Translations under genes and position numbers: made by a program | In this document: positions 8,254 to 16,763 of the stretch, one piece after another | How positions within the stretch are numbered: position 1 is the first letter of the stretch | Layout: every line of letters starts with the position of its first letter | Notes under the pieces: generated by a model | Told to the model about the DNA's origin: nothing | Seen by the model: only the letters and a program-made list of their open reading frames with translations | Databases searched by the model: none | NCBI GenBank assembly: GCA_964645405.1 | Contig: CAZYCA010000034.1 | Location: forward strand, 1-64,000 | Origin: JAMWDF01 sp964645405 | Lineage (GTDB): Bacteria; Ratteibacteria; UBA8468; B48-G9; DSTR01 | Direction: 5' to 3' | Length of the DNA: 64,000 nucleotides

Positions 8254-10303
8254 TTTTCGACTCCTTTTTTACGGGCCCAATAAGGGAAGTATCAATCTCC
8301 TGAAAACCAATCTGAAAAGCAGGTGAATCAGGAGATAACCGGAAATCAAAGGTAGAAAGATTAGCAAATTTCGGATCAGCCACCACGCTGTGAGAATCAA
8401 AACCCAGCTGCCGCCACTGGTTAAAGTTCCTCTGAGTGTTATCATCACCAACATTCATTACCGGTTCCGGCCGGCTTATATCCCAGTAAAGATTGGCATC
8501 ACATATCATTTTCCTTTTATCTTTTCCGTAGTCCCCGCTCCAGATTGGTTGCCCATCAGAAATAACAATATTATGTTCAAAGATTATGCCGGTGTGTGGC
8601 TCTATTCTGGTGTAACGTAACATCTGCTGGTTGCCAAAGACGAAAATGTTATTCCGGACAATGTTTTCTTTCCCGTAATGTTGATGAAAGGCTTCACGGT
8701 TGGTACGATAGCAAATGTTATTTTCCAGCAAGATGTAGCTTGACCCTTCATCTGTGTAAAGAGCCCAGCCTCCGTAAGTACGACAGGTGATGTCATGAAT
8801 CAGGTTATAACGGATTCTTGTCCCCGGTTGCACCCCTAAGGTATAGATGCCACCCATGTCAGAAAGTTTGCCATGCCCTAAGTCATGGATGTGGTTATAC
8901 TCAATAATGTTACCATAACTATGGCTTTCCTGATAACCCCAGGTCCAGCCCACAGAAATACCGGTGTAGTAGAAGTGATGAATATGGTTATGCACTACCT
9001 GGTTACCACTGGCATTACCGATTAAAACTCCCACAGCACTGGGATAAATCAATCCTCCGTCGTAAATTTCACAGTCAGTGATGATGTTCCGATTACATCT
9101 GTGCCAGATTTTTATTCCCCCTGCTCCTAAATCATTGATGGTGCAACTGGCGACTGTGATATTACTGACATCTTCTTCCATTGCCAGCGCATAAGTACCC
9201 AGATGACTGAGGGAACAGTTTTCCAACCGGCAATCTCTAGTGTTTCTTAAGGTAATAGCCGCCGGAACTCCTACGGAAGCCTGAGCAGAACCAGCAAAAT
9301 CAGAAGGAACCTGCCACTGGTTGTGAGCAAAGTTTATCTTTCTAAAAATGATGTTTTCCACCTTTAAACCATCTTCCCCGGGCTGTCCTTCCAGACGGAG
9401 AAGTTCTTCCAGGAATGGTGCCACTACCTCACAATTTTCAGGCGTCTCACCAGGCAAAGGTAAGTAGTAGAGTTTACCTTCACTCCGGTCCAGATACCAC
9501 TGTCCTGGTTTTCTTAAAGCCTCAAAGACATTCTCAATAATGTAGGGAGCACCTTCACTGCTATGGTCCATTGTCAGCCGCATACCGGTACTTCTGTCCA
9601 GATAAACTATCTTTTCTTCCTCGTCAACCCTGGCTACCTGGACATGAATGCAGACCCACAGAATAAAGAAGTGTACCTCCACATCACCAAGATTGCGCCA
9701 GTGACCCTGAAACTGGTCTCCGTGGTAGCCAAAACGTTTTACTCCTTTTCTCATGGTGGACCAGCCACCTTCTAAATCAGAATCAAGAACCCTGGCTACA
9801 TAATACTCACCTTCTTCCGGAAGCCTCGGCCGAAAACGTCTTTTGCCATTAACCCACAGCTGCCGGAAGTACCATTTCCCTTCCTTTACCTCCGGTATTT
9901 CTGCTACCCAGGCTTTTTGATTGTTGACTGTGGTAAAAGACCAGTTCTCAATTTTCCGGCCCCCACTTAAGGTTACCTTTTCCTCCTGCCAGGTAGTATA
10001 AACAACCGGGTATTCCGGCATACCTGTAGTGTGCGGTGGTTTGCTTTCCGGAGCACCTGAATCAGCCGGGCTGAAAACAAGCGGTTTTTCAAGGTAGTAT
10101 GTTCCTTCTCGCAAATACACAAAGACTGGCCAGATTGCTTCGCCAGTCTGTTTCAATTTGCGGATAGCAGACTGTGCTGCCTCGATAGTAGCAAACGGTC
10201 CATCTGTCCGCAAACTGTTAGGTTCTGGTAGTCTTCCAGACCAGCTGTCAGAACCGTCAGGAGAAATAAAGAAACAGGCAGGTTTTCTTATCTTTTCTTC
10301 CAT
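8240..10303 (-). CDS. Right-handed parallel beta-helix protein (GH120/GH141 or lyase-like)
   Basis: 687 residues without a signal peptide. The N-terminus FFISPDGSDSWSGRLPEPN and DGPFATIEAAQSAIRKL is the standard opening of bacterial beta-helix glycosidases of the GH141/GH120 type. The middle contains repeated short turns of the NNICY/HNHIHHF/YNLIHDI kind (about 350-600), as in right-handed beta-helices. Such folds include xylosidases, fucosidases and polysaccharide lyases, so specificity cannot be given. It lies between the sulfatase and the two large secreted enzymes in the operon, with an 18-bp gap upstream and a GGGAGA ribosome binding site. Absence of an export signal suggests cytoplasmic action or non-classical export. 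Confidence 0.75.
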   Translation of the reverse strand: MEEKIRKPACFFISPDGSDSWSGRLPEPNSLRTDGPFATIEAAQSAIRKLKQTGEAIWPVFVYLREGTYYLEKPLVFSPADSGAPESKPPHTTGMPEYPVVYTTWQEEKVTLSGGRKIENWSFTTVNNQKAWVAEIPEVKEGKWYFRQLWVNGKRRFRPRLPEEGEYYVARVLDSDLEGGWSTMRKGVKRFGYHGDQFQGHWRNLGDVEVHFFILWVCIHVQVARVDEEEKIVYLDRSTGMRLTMDHSSEGAPYIIENVFEALRKPGQWYLDRSEGKLYYLPLPGETPENCEVVAPFLEELLRLEGQPGEDGLKVENIIFRKINFAHNQWQVPSDFAGSAQASVGVPAAITLRNTRDCRLENCSLSHLGTYALAMEEDVSNITVASCTINDLGAGGIKIWHRCNRNIITDCEIYDGGLIYPSAVGVLIGNASGNQVVHNHIHHFYYTGISVGWTWGYQESHSYGNIIEYNHIHDLGHGKLSDMGGIYTLGVQPGTRIRYNLIHDITCRTYGGWALYTDEGSSYILLENNICYRTNREAFHQHYGKENIVRNNIFVFGNQQMLRYTRIEPHTGIIFEHNIVISDGQPIWSGDYGKDKRKMICDANLYWDISRPEPVMNVGDDNTQRNFNQWRQLGFDSHSVVADPKFANLSTFDFRLSPDSPAFQIGFQEIDTSLIGPVKKESKNEND

Positions 10304-10321
10304 AAATATTTCTCCCTACAA

Positions 10322-11626
10322 TTATCTTTTCCCTGCTGGTAAGGTTGGTTCTCCCGGATCAAGACCGTTTTGTGGATTCAACCTTGCTGTTTCCGGTAAA
10401 GGAAGATTACCTTCCAGCAAAGGGTCTTCAGTTTTCTTCATCCATTCCTTTAGTTTGTTCCGCATCTGATTCAGGACATCACTGACTTCCGGAGAAGCAA
10501 CAAGATTGTTGGTTTCACCAGGGTCAAAAATCAAATCATAGAGTTCTTCCCGCGGTAACCGGTGCTCATTCCAGTTGTAACGCAACCAGAATGACTTGCT
10601 GAAACCAGCATCAGTATTGGGAAGAACAGGTCTCAGGTAGCTGTGGTATCTTTTTATGTATTTGTACCGTTCTGTACGGATACACCGGCAGGGTTCATAG
10701 GCAGCATGATAGTTAATCTGGGCAAAAATCTCTTTTCTTACCTCCTCTTTTCCTGAAAGCAGGGGTAAAAGAGAAACTCCTTGCAGCCATTCTGGAGGAG
10801 GAATCTTTAAATACTGGCAGATAGTTGGAAGAATATCAATCTGACTGATTAAGCTATCTATAACCTTTCCGCCGGTGAAGTTTTCCCCATCCCTGATTAT
10901 TAACATTACTCCGATGCCACCATCATAGAGGGTACATTTCATCCTGGGAAAGGCTGGACCGTGGTCGGTGGTACAAATCACCACTGTCCTGTCTTTCAAC
11001 CCATTTGCCTCCAGAGCTTCCAGCACCAGCCCCATTTTTCTATCAAGGATTTTAACACTTTCCTGAAAACCAGCCATATCTACCCTGACTTCTGGCCTAT
11101 CAGGTAAAGGATGGGGAACGTTGACATAACGGGCATTTTCTGCAGGTACCTGCGGGAAAGGTCTGTGGGTTTCAATGAATCCAACAGAAAGGAAAAAAGG
11201 TTCTGGGGGATTTCCGGAAAGGAACTGGCAGGCTTTCTTCTCAGCCTGGTCACAAGTTCCCAGAAAAGCGTCGTAGCCGATGGTGCGCCACGGGTCCTGC
11301 GGTGTGTGAAGTTCATGTTGAATACCGGAGAGAAAACAGCTGTATCCTGCGCTTTTCAATATCTGTACCAGGTGGTGACGGTAGTCTTTCATCCTGAAAC
11401 CACGATGAGCCAGCCCTAACATTCCGTTTTGATGAGGATATTGTCCGGTTAACAGGGCTGCCCTGCTGGGAGAACAGGTGGGACCAGCACAATATGCCTG
11501 CCGAAAGAGTACACCTTGCTCTGCCAGTTTTTGCAGATGGGGAGTGGAGAAGGCATAGCCATAAGGTTGAATATAACGACCGGTATCATGGGAGTGCAGG
11601 TAGAGGATATTTTTTCTCACAGCCAT
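10322..11626 (-). CDS. Sulfatase (Cys-type formylglycine), cytoplasmic
   Basis: 434 residues, type I sulfatase of the N-sulfoglucosamine sulfohydrolase-like group. The signature CSPSRAALLTG starts at Cys51, the residue that an anaerobic or aerobic maturase must convert to formylglycine; no maturase is present in the window. Metal-site residues are visible in HSHDTGRY (His-Asp in place of the common Asp-Asp) and in TTDHGP. The C-terminal FDPGETNNL is typical of the family. There is no signal peptide, unusual for catabolic sulfatases, implying that sulfated oligosaccharides enter the cytoplasm. Tenth-kilobase member of the 11-gene operon, 10 bp from the UroD-like gene. The glycan substrate is inferred from context only. 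Confidence 0.88.
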   Translation of the reverse strand: MAVRKNILYLHSHDTGRYIQPYGYAFSTPHLQKLAEQGVLFRQAYCAGPTCSPSRAALLTGQYPHQNGMLGLAHRGFRMKDYRHHLVQILKSAGYSCFLSGIQHELHTPQDPWRTIGYDAFLGTCDQAEKKACQFLSGNPPEPFFLSVGFIETHRPFPQVPAENARYVNVPHPLPDRPEVRVDMAGFQESVKILDRKMGLVLEALEANGLKDRTVVICTTDHGPAFPRMKCTLYDGGIGVMLIIRDGENFTGGKVIDSLISQIDILPTICQYLKIPPPEWLQGVSLLPLLSGKEEVRKEIFAQINYHAAYEPCRCIRTERYKYIKRYHSYLRPVLPNTDAGFSKSFWLRYNWNEHRLPREELYDLIFDPGETNNLVASPEVSDVLNQMRNKLKEWMKKTEDPLLEGNLPLPETARLNPQNGLDPGEPTLPAGKR

Positions 11627-11636
11627 CTTTTCCAGT

Positions 11637-12716
11637 TTAAACCATCAGCAAAAATTTTTCCAGTTTCTGCAAAAAGTAGCAATAGTTTTCCAAGGAAATA
11701 TCCGAGGAAACAGAATGGTCAATGGCCGGGATAAACCCACCTTCCCTGATTAAAGGAAGGCAACGTTTTAGTGCAGAATCAATAGATTGTTTCCCTCTGG
11801 CAACTTCCCTTTTATCAATGCCACCAATCATTCTCACCTGTTTGCCCCACCTGGCTCGCAGTTGTACCGGGTCCATTCCAGCTGCCACTTCACAGGGTGC
11901 AAAAGTGTTGATGCCAGCAGAGAGTAAATCAGGTAACAGATTCCTTAAATCTCCGTCACTATCAAACCAGGTGAGTTTAACTCCATAAGAGCGGGCAAGA
12001 TTGACTGCTTGCTGGTAACAGGGAAGAATTAACTGGCGAAACATTTGCGGAGAAATAAGAGGCCCGGTTTTGTAGGCAATATCTTCCCCGAAACCAAGGC
12101 AGTCAACCTGTATCCGGCTGCAGGTTCTTTTTATTCCTTCCAGGACTATAGTCAGATACCTCTGAAAAAGTTTTTCCACCAGAGAAGTAGCATCATAAAG
12201 AAGATAGCTGGCTACTTCTACCCCAGCCAGGGAGCGTAAAGTCCAGTAATAACAACCACCATCAATAACTCTTACCGCATCGGTTCTGCTGGCTTCCCCT
12301 ATTCTTTTTTCCCAGTCCTCACCGAAACGCAAATCCATTGTTTCCAGGACAAAGTGTTCCTCTATTATTCTTTCTAAATCAGAGGCGTTTTTTACCGGGA
12401 ATTCCAGCCACTCCGGCATGGAAGTATGGTCCAGAAAGGTTTTTACCTTCCTGCCGTAGCCATCAATGGAAATCCGGTAATTATCCCTTTCTTCAATAAT
12501 TTTCTCTTCAAAGGGTGGCCACAGTCCCATTCTGGGACCGACATAAAGAGAACGTATAGGCTGCAACCCCAGATACTGGTGAACATCCACACCTTCAGGT
12601 AAACCTTCCTTTTTCCATCGTTTTAAGGTATCAGGCCAGATACCAACAACATATAACGGCCTTCTATCCACAGGTTGATAGGTCATCGTGCGGATAAATC
12701 TTTCTCTGCTGGTCAT
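11637..12716 (-). CDS. Uroporphyrinogen decarboxylase-like / MtaA-like protein
   Basis: 359 residues. The N-terminus MTSRERFIRTMTYQPVDRRP and the late segment GMDPVQLRARWGKQVRMIGGIDKREVARG are characteristic of the UroD/corrinoid methyltransferase superfamily. The heme-pathway enzyme is normally a housekeeping gene; this member lies inside a glycan operon, so heme synthesis is unlikely. Related UroD-like genes are common in glycan gene clusters of PVC bacteria, where their role is not established. Methyl transfer or demethylation of sugar substituents is one possible reading. It starts 5 bp after the GH2 gene and has a weak ribosome binding site, consistent with translational coupling. Confidence 0.8.
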   Translation of the reverse strand: MTSRERFIRTMTYQPVDRRPLYVVGIWPDTLKRWKKEGLPEGVDVHQYLGLQPIRSLYVGPRMGLWPPFEEKIIEERDNYRISIDGYGRKVKTFLDHTSMPEWLEFPVKNASDLERIIEEHFVLETMDLRFGEDWEKRIGEASRTDAVRVIDGGCYYWTLRSLAGVEVASYLLYDATSLVEKLFQRYLTIVLEGIKRTCSRIQVDCLGFGEDIAYKTGPLISPQMFRQLILPCYQQAVNLARSYGVKLTWFDSDGDLRNLLPDLLSAGINTFAPCEVAAGMDPVQLRARWGKQVRMIGGIDKREVARGKQSIDSALKRCLPLIREGGFIPAIDHSVSSDISLENYCYFLQKLEKFLLMV

Positions 12717-12721
12717 GGTTT

Positions 12722-15061
12722 TTAGAGTTTGGCATCAGGACCAATGGGCATTTCACCTTCCTGTGTTTTAACTTTTTCCCGGGAAAGAATGATAATATCA
12801 GCAGTAATCGGCCGGAAACCTGTTGGGTCAAGAAGGTTTATCCGGCATAGTGCTACTCCGTTTTCCTCCAGGGACTTTAAGGCTGAAACTTCCCATAAAG
12901 GAATTCTGACAGTTACTTTCTCCCCTGGCTGGCAGTCCACTCTGATATCCCGGAATTCTCTGCTCATACCCATCCAGCGACTGCCAGCAGTTAACTGGGT
13001 GCGGAAAATACACTGGTTTAAGTTATAGGAGTTGTAATGGTTGGTGACAGGAAACTCAATGTAATCCTGTCCCTTCTGCCAGTAGACCCGGGCAGGAAAT
13101 TTCACCGGACTGAAAGCTACCCGGAGAGCCCAGAAATAAGGTTTGGGTAAAAGGTCAGCCGTCATCACACCCCAGTCCGCATCTTCAGCCCAGCGCACCC
13201 AGCCCCAGGGATTTTTCCCAGAACCGGAGCAAATCCAGGGGAAGTAGGCTGCCCCAAGACAGGTAGGGTCTTCCCGCATGAAACCCCACTCCCTTTCCAG
13301 CCTCTCTATGAAGACCTGCAGGGAATTTTTCCCGCTGAGGGGGTCTTCAGGATAATCGTCAATCACAGAAAGATAAGGAGCATTGAGTAAATCTGGCATC
13401 ATATTAAAAATCCCGTATTCTGAAGAAAACCATACACCGCTCCACCCTTTCTTTATTGCTTCTTCCCGGGTTATTTCCTCCAGGTCACCATCCCAGGAAC
13501 GTGGATTCTTGATTCTACCGGTACGGTGCATTTCCTTGACTAAAGAAAAACTGTAATGGGTGTCAGCGATGTCACCAACCCGGACTTCAAAAATCGCCTT
13601 GATTTTATTAGCCGGTCCAGGCGGGGGAAACATCGTTGGTCTGTCAGGATCAAGCTTTTTACAGAAACGATGAAATATACGGAGATGATTCCACCCGTCC
13701 TCAGCTACTTCTGCGTTCAACGGCAGATTTTCGTTTCCCACACTCCAGACCATCACAGAGGGATGATGTCTGTCCCGTAAGATTCCACCCTGAATTCTCA
13801 TCAAAGCCGGACCAACCCATTCCGGGTCATGGATGTAGTCTGTACCCCAGTCAATCGGTAATTCCTGGAGCAAATAAATACCTATTTCATCACACAGCTC
13901 TGCCAGGCACCGGGGACCGAGGAAATGCGTTCTGATGGCATTAACATTGGCTTTTTTCATCAGAAGAAGGTTACGTCGCAACCATTCTTTCGGGGTATAC
14001 ATGCCACCTTCAGGATGATAGGTAAGGTGGTTCACTCCCCGGAATTTAATAAACCTACCGTTCAGTCTCGGTCCTTCCGGGGATAAATCCAGACGCCTGA
14101 ATCCTGTCCGGTAGTGAAAAAGTTGCTCCGGATAACCTTTCACCGCCAGAATCAAGCAGACAGTATAAAGGTTAGGTTGTTCATCATTCCACAAAAACGG
14201 TTTTTCCAGTGAAAGCGATACAGGCAGGGAGATTTCCTCACCTGGTTTAATCTGGAAGGAGATAGAATCCTGGGCTATTTTTTCACCGGATGGGTCATAA
14301 AGAAACAAACTGAGTTTCCCCTTAGCCAGACCCTGGAAACTGGTAATCTTTACCTGGCCAGATATCTGGCCACAGGACAAATCTGGTGAAAGCCTGCTTT
14401 GCAAATGGTAGTCAGAAAGCTGAACCTGTTCTGTAGCAAAAAGATAGGCTGACTGGGCAAGACCACAAAACTCCACTGCATGTCTTACCATATCCATCTT
14501 GTGGAATCTGTGTTTCCGTAAGAGCCTGACCGCCACCAGATTCTTCCTGTCAGGTAAAACCTTGCCTGTGACATCAAACTCTACCGGTGTCAGGCCACTG
14601 TAATGAGCACCAAGGTATTCTCCATTGAGATAAAGCTGACCGGCTGGATAGATAGAATCAAACCTCAGGTAAATGCGTTTCCCTTCCCATTCAGCTGGAC
14701 AGTAGAAATGCCGCCTGATAATCGCACCATCACGGTCATCAAGATGCGTTTGTGTCACCCGGTTCCAGTTGGGGATAGGTTTGCTATGTGCCTGGGAATC
14801 TGCATAAAATACCTTCCCTGGTTGAGAAACAGTTTCCCAAAAACTGTCATCCACTTCTGGACCGGCGAGAAACTTTTCTGGTTTCTTGAAAGGCCAGCGT
14901 TTCACCTGCCACGCTCCATCAAGAAACAACATAGCATTGTCCGGAACAGGTACATAACGGACAGGAGTTAAGGTTGTTTTCCTTCCGTCCGGGAAAACTA
15001 CCCCGGTTACTGTTTTCAACTGCAATTGTTTCTCTATCAAGGCATCACCGTCAATCAACAT
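12722..15061 (-). CDS. GH2 family glycoside hydrolase (beta-galactosidase/glucuronidase-like)
   Basis: 779 residues, no signal peptide. The order is a jelly-roll sugar-binding domain (about 40-210; YLNGEYLGAHYSG), an Ig-like domain (about 210-320), and a TIM barrel (about 330 onward; FRGVNHL). GNENLP near residue 443 carries the predicted acid/base Glu and SSEYG near 546 the predicted nucleophile Glu, so both GH2 catalytic residues appear intact. Beta-galactosidase, beta-mannosidase and beta-glucuronidase share this layout and cannot be separated by eye. AAAGGAG directly upstream of the ATG at 15061 is a strong ribosome binding site. Likely cytoplasmic processing of imported oligosaccharides. 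Confidence 0.88.
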   Translation of the reverse strand: MLIDGDALIEKQLQLKTVTGVVFPDGRKTTLTPVRYVPVPDNAMLFLDGAWQVKRWPFKKPEKFLAGPEVDDSFWETVSQPGKVFYADSQAHSKPIPNWNRVTQTHLDDRDGAIIRRHFYCPAEWEGKRIYLRFDSIYPAGQLYLNGEYLGAHYSGLTPVEFDVTGKVLPDRKNLVAVRLLRKHRFHKMDMVRHAVEFCGLAQSAYLFATEQVQLSDYHLQSRLSPDLSCGQISGQVKITSFQGLAKGKLSLFLYDPSGEKIAQDSISFQIKPGEEISLPVSLSLEKPFLWNDEQPNLYTVCLILAVKGYPEQLFHYRTGFRRLDLSPEGPRLNGRFIKFRGVNHLTYHPEGGMYTPKEWLRRNLLLMKKANVNAIRTHFLGPRCLAELCDEIGIYLLQELPIDWGTDYIHDPEWVGPALMRIQGGILRDRHHPSVMVWSVGNENLPLNAEVAEDGWNHLRIFHRFCKKLDPDRPTMFPPPGPANKIKAIFEVRVGDIADTHYSFSLVKEMHRTGRIKNPRSWDGDLEEITREEAIKKGWSGVWFSSEYGIFNMMPDLLNAPYLSVIDDYPEDPLSGKNSLQVFIERLEREWGFMREDPTCLGAAYFPWICSGSGKNPWGWVRWAEDADWGVMTADLLPKPYFWALRVAFSPVKFPARVYWQKGQDYIEFPVTNHYNSYNLNQCIFRTQLTAGSRWMGMSREFRDIRVDCQPGEKVTVRIPLWEVSALKSLEENGVALCRINLLDPTGFRPITADIIILSREKVKTQEGEMPIGPDAKL

Positions 15062-15076
15062 TTTTCTCCTTTCTGT

Positions 15077-16759
15077 TTATTTTTTCCACCTGTTTGTGCC
15101 TTCCAGATATTCTTCCTGTAAAACCCTTAAAAAATCTGCCCGTTCAGGTAACCGGTAATCAGCCACCAGAGGCGTTATCCGGTGGTCATAGAAAAATCTT
15201 TCTACCGGGAGAACATCTTTGGGAATAGTTCCGTGGATATCATACAGACGAGAAACCATCTGTACACCAGGAACCAGCCACTGATAAATCTCCCAGTTTC
15301 GCAGTCCTGCCCGGGGATAGTAATTTGTTTCCTTTACCCAGCTGGCTTTCCCTTTTTCATAAAAATCTGTCTCGGTGTAGGCACCACTGTAAACCATCAA
15401 AACATCACACTGGTGTTCCGCAAAGGTCTGAATTTCTGGACCCATTTTTTCTCTGAGAAACTGCATAATTTTCACATCTTCCCAGCTGTTACCGAAACTG
15501 TCCAGATAAAAAACTGTGCAGCCCAGATTAATCATTTTCTGGAATCTCTGCCAGAGCAGGTTTAAATGCCAGGAATCATCAGGATTAATCCGGACAGTAC
15601 CATCTTTTTTCCAGTTAATCCTGACTGCTATCTCCCCAGGTCTGGTGCAGACACCATGACGTAATCCTGCTTCCCTGAAGTTCCGGTCAATTGTTGCCCA
15701 GTTAGTTTCTACCTCTGGAGGTAAAACATCAAAATCAGGACGATACATAGCTCCTCTGGGGTCAGTGCCTGTCTGTCCCCAGATGAGGACACCCTGTCCA
15801 TTAGCTTTTTTTAAAGCAGGTACAAGCAAATCACAAAAAGCATTTGTCCCGGAAACCAGGTCCAGCCTCCGGAAGCCCGGGTGAAAACCATAGGGGTTTT
15901 CCGGACTGATTGATTCCACATTACGATTGACATGGGATACCGCCAGCAGCCGGTAGTCAGCGACATATTTTACCTGCCCGAAAAGTCTCTGAAAATACTC
16001 CTGATAAGGCTGAAGAAGATGTTGCCAGTCTTTTCTTGTGCTCACCCGCATAACCATCTGGAAGGTTCTGGCTCCTTCTGCAGGAATGGGTTCTGCCACC
16101 AGATAGCAAAGGTGTCTGGGGTTTTTTATTTCCTGTTTTCCCCAGTCCGGCAGGTCCCACAGAAAAAGGGTACGGATAAACTGTCTGCCAGACGGACTCA
16201 GACCAACACCAAAATCCTTTCCTGCAGAGTAACTGCCAGCAATCCGGTTAAGATGCGAAGGATGAAAACAACCGTAACCGGTAACCTGAAGATAACTGAT
16301 ATGCCAGACAGGCATAATCCCTTCCGGGTTAGCCTGAAAATCAAAGGTTAAATGACCGAACCGACTGAAACCAATGGGTTTTTCTCCCTCGTTCTCTACC
16401 CTGCTTTCTATGTATAAATCCTCACCTTTGAAGGTATACCGAAAATATACTTTTGCCCCGGAATAAACCTGACTTACCAGCACACTGTTTTCCGCCTGTT
16501 TCTGTAATTTTGCACTCAGAAGTTGCCAGGAAGAATCACGCCTGCCACCTTTGATAAACATCCAGTCAACAGGTTCAAACAACCATTTACCTTTAGCCAG
16601 AGTTTTTTCCCCGAGATTTATCTGGCTGATTCCCTGTTCGCAGATGGTGTAGGTTATTCCTCCGGAACTGGTATAGGTGAAAAAATCCTCACCTTTTACC
16701 GGGGAAAGGAAAACAAAAACTGCAATTTTACAGAAAAACAGAGTTTTTCTTTGTTTCAC
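15077..16759 (-). CDS. Exported TIM-barrel glycosidase-like protein of unrecognised family
   Basis: 560 residues from a GTG at 16759, with a signal peptide (about 1-23, SPVKGE at the cleavage region). The first 230 residues look like a beta-sandwich (YIESRVENEGEKPIGFSRFG). The remainder reads as a TIM barrel: RRLDLVSGTN, QGVLIWGQTGTDPRG, and VFYLDSFGNSW near residue 417, where an Asp sits at the end of a strand, as in many retaining glycosidases. I do not recognise a GH family. The gene starts 4 bp after the preceding stop and has no clear ribosome binding site, so coupling is likely. A secreted glycoside hydrolase is the best inference. Confidence 0.65.
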   Translation of the reverse strand: MKQRKTLFFCKIAVFVFLSPVKGEDFFTYTSSGGITYTICEQGISQINLGEKTLAKGKWLFEPVDWMFIKGGRRDSSWQLLSAKLQKQAENSVLVSQVYSGAKVYFRYTFKGEDLYIESRVENEGEKPIGFSRFGHLTFDFQANPEGIMPVWHISYLQVTGYGCFHPSHLNRIAGSYSAGKDFGVGLSPSGRQFIRTLFLWDLPDWGKQEIKNPRHLCYLVAEPIPAEGARTFQMVMRVSTRKDWQHLLQPYQEYFQRLFGQVKYVADYRLLAVSHVNRNVESISPENPYGFHPGFRRLDLVSGTNAFCDLLVPALKKANGQGVLIWGQTGTDPRGAMYRPDFDVLPPEVETNWATIDRNFREAGLRHGVCTRPGEIAVRINWKKDGTVRINPDDSWHLNLLWQRFQKMINLGCTVFYLDSFGNSWEDVKIMQFLREKMGPEIQTFAEHQCDVLMVYSGAYTETDFYEKGKASWVKETNYYPRAGLRNWEIYQWLVPGVQMVSRLYDIHGTIPKDVLPVERFFYDHRITPLVADYRLPERADFLRVLQEEYLEGTNRWKK

Positions 16760-16763
16760 TTTT

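Noticed and set aside
11637..12716. UroD-like gene as the heme biosynthesis gene hemE
   Set aside because: It lies inside a glycan operon with no other heme genes, and the sequence resembles the wider UroD/MtaA-like group; naming it hemE would mislead.
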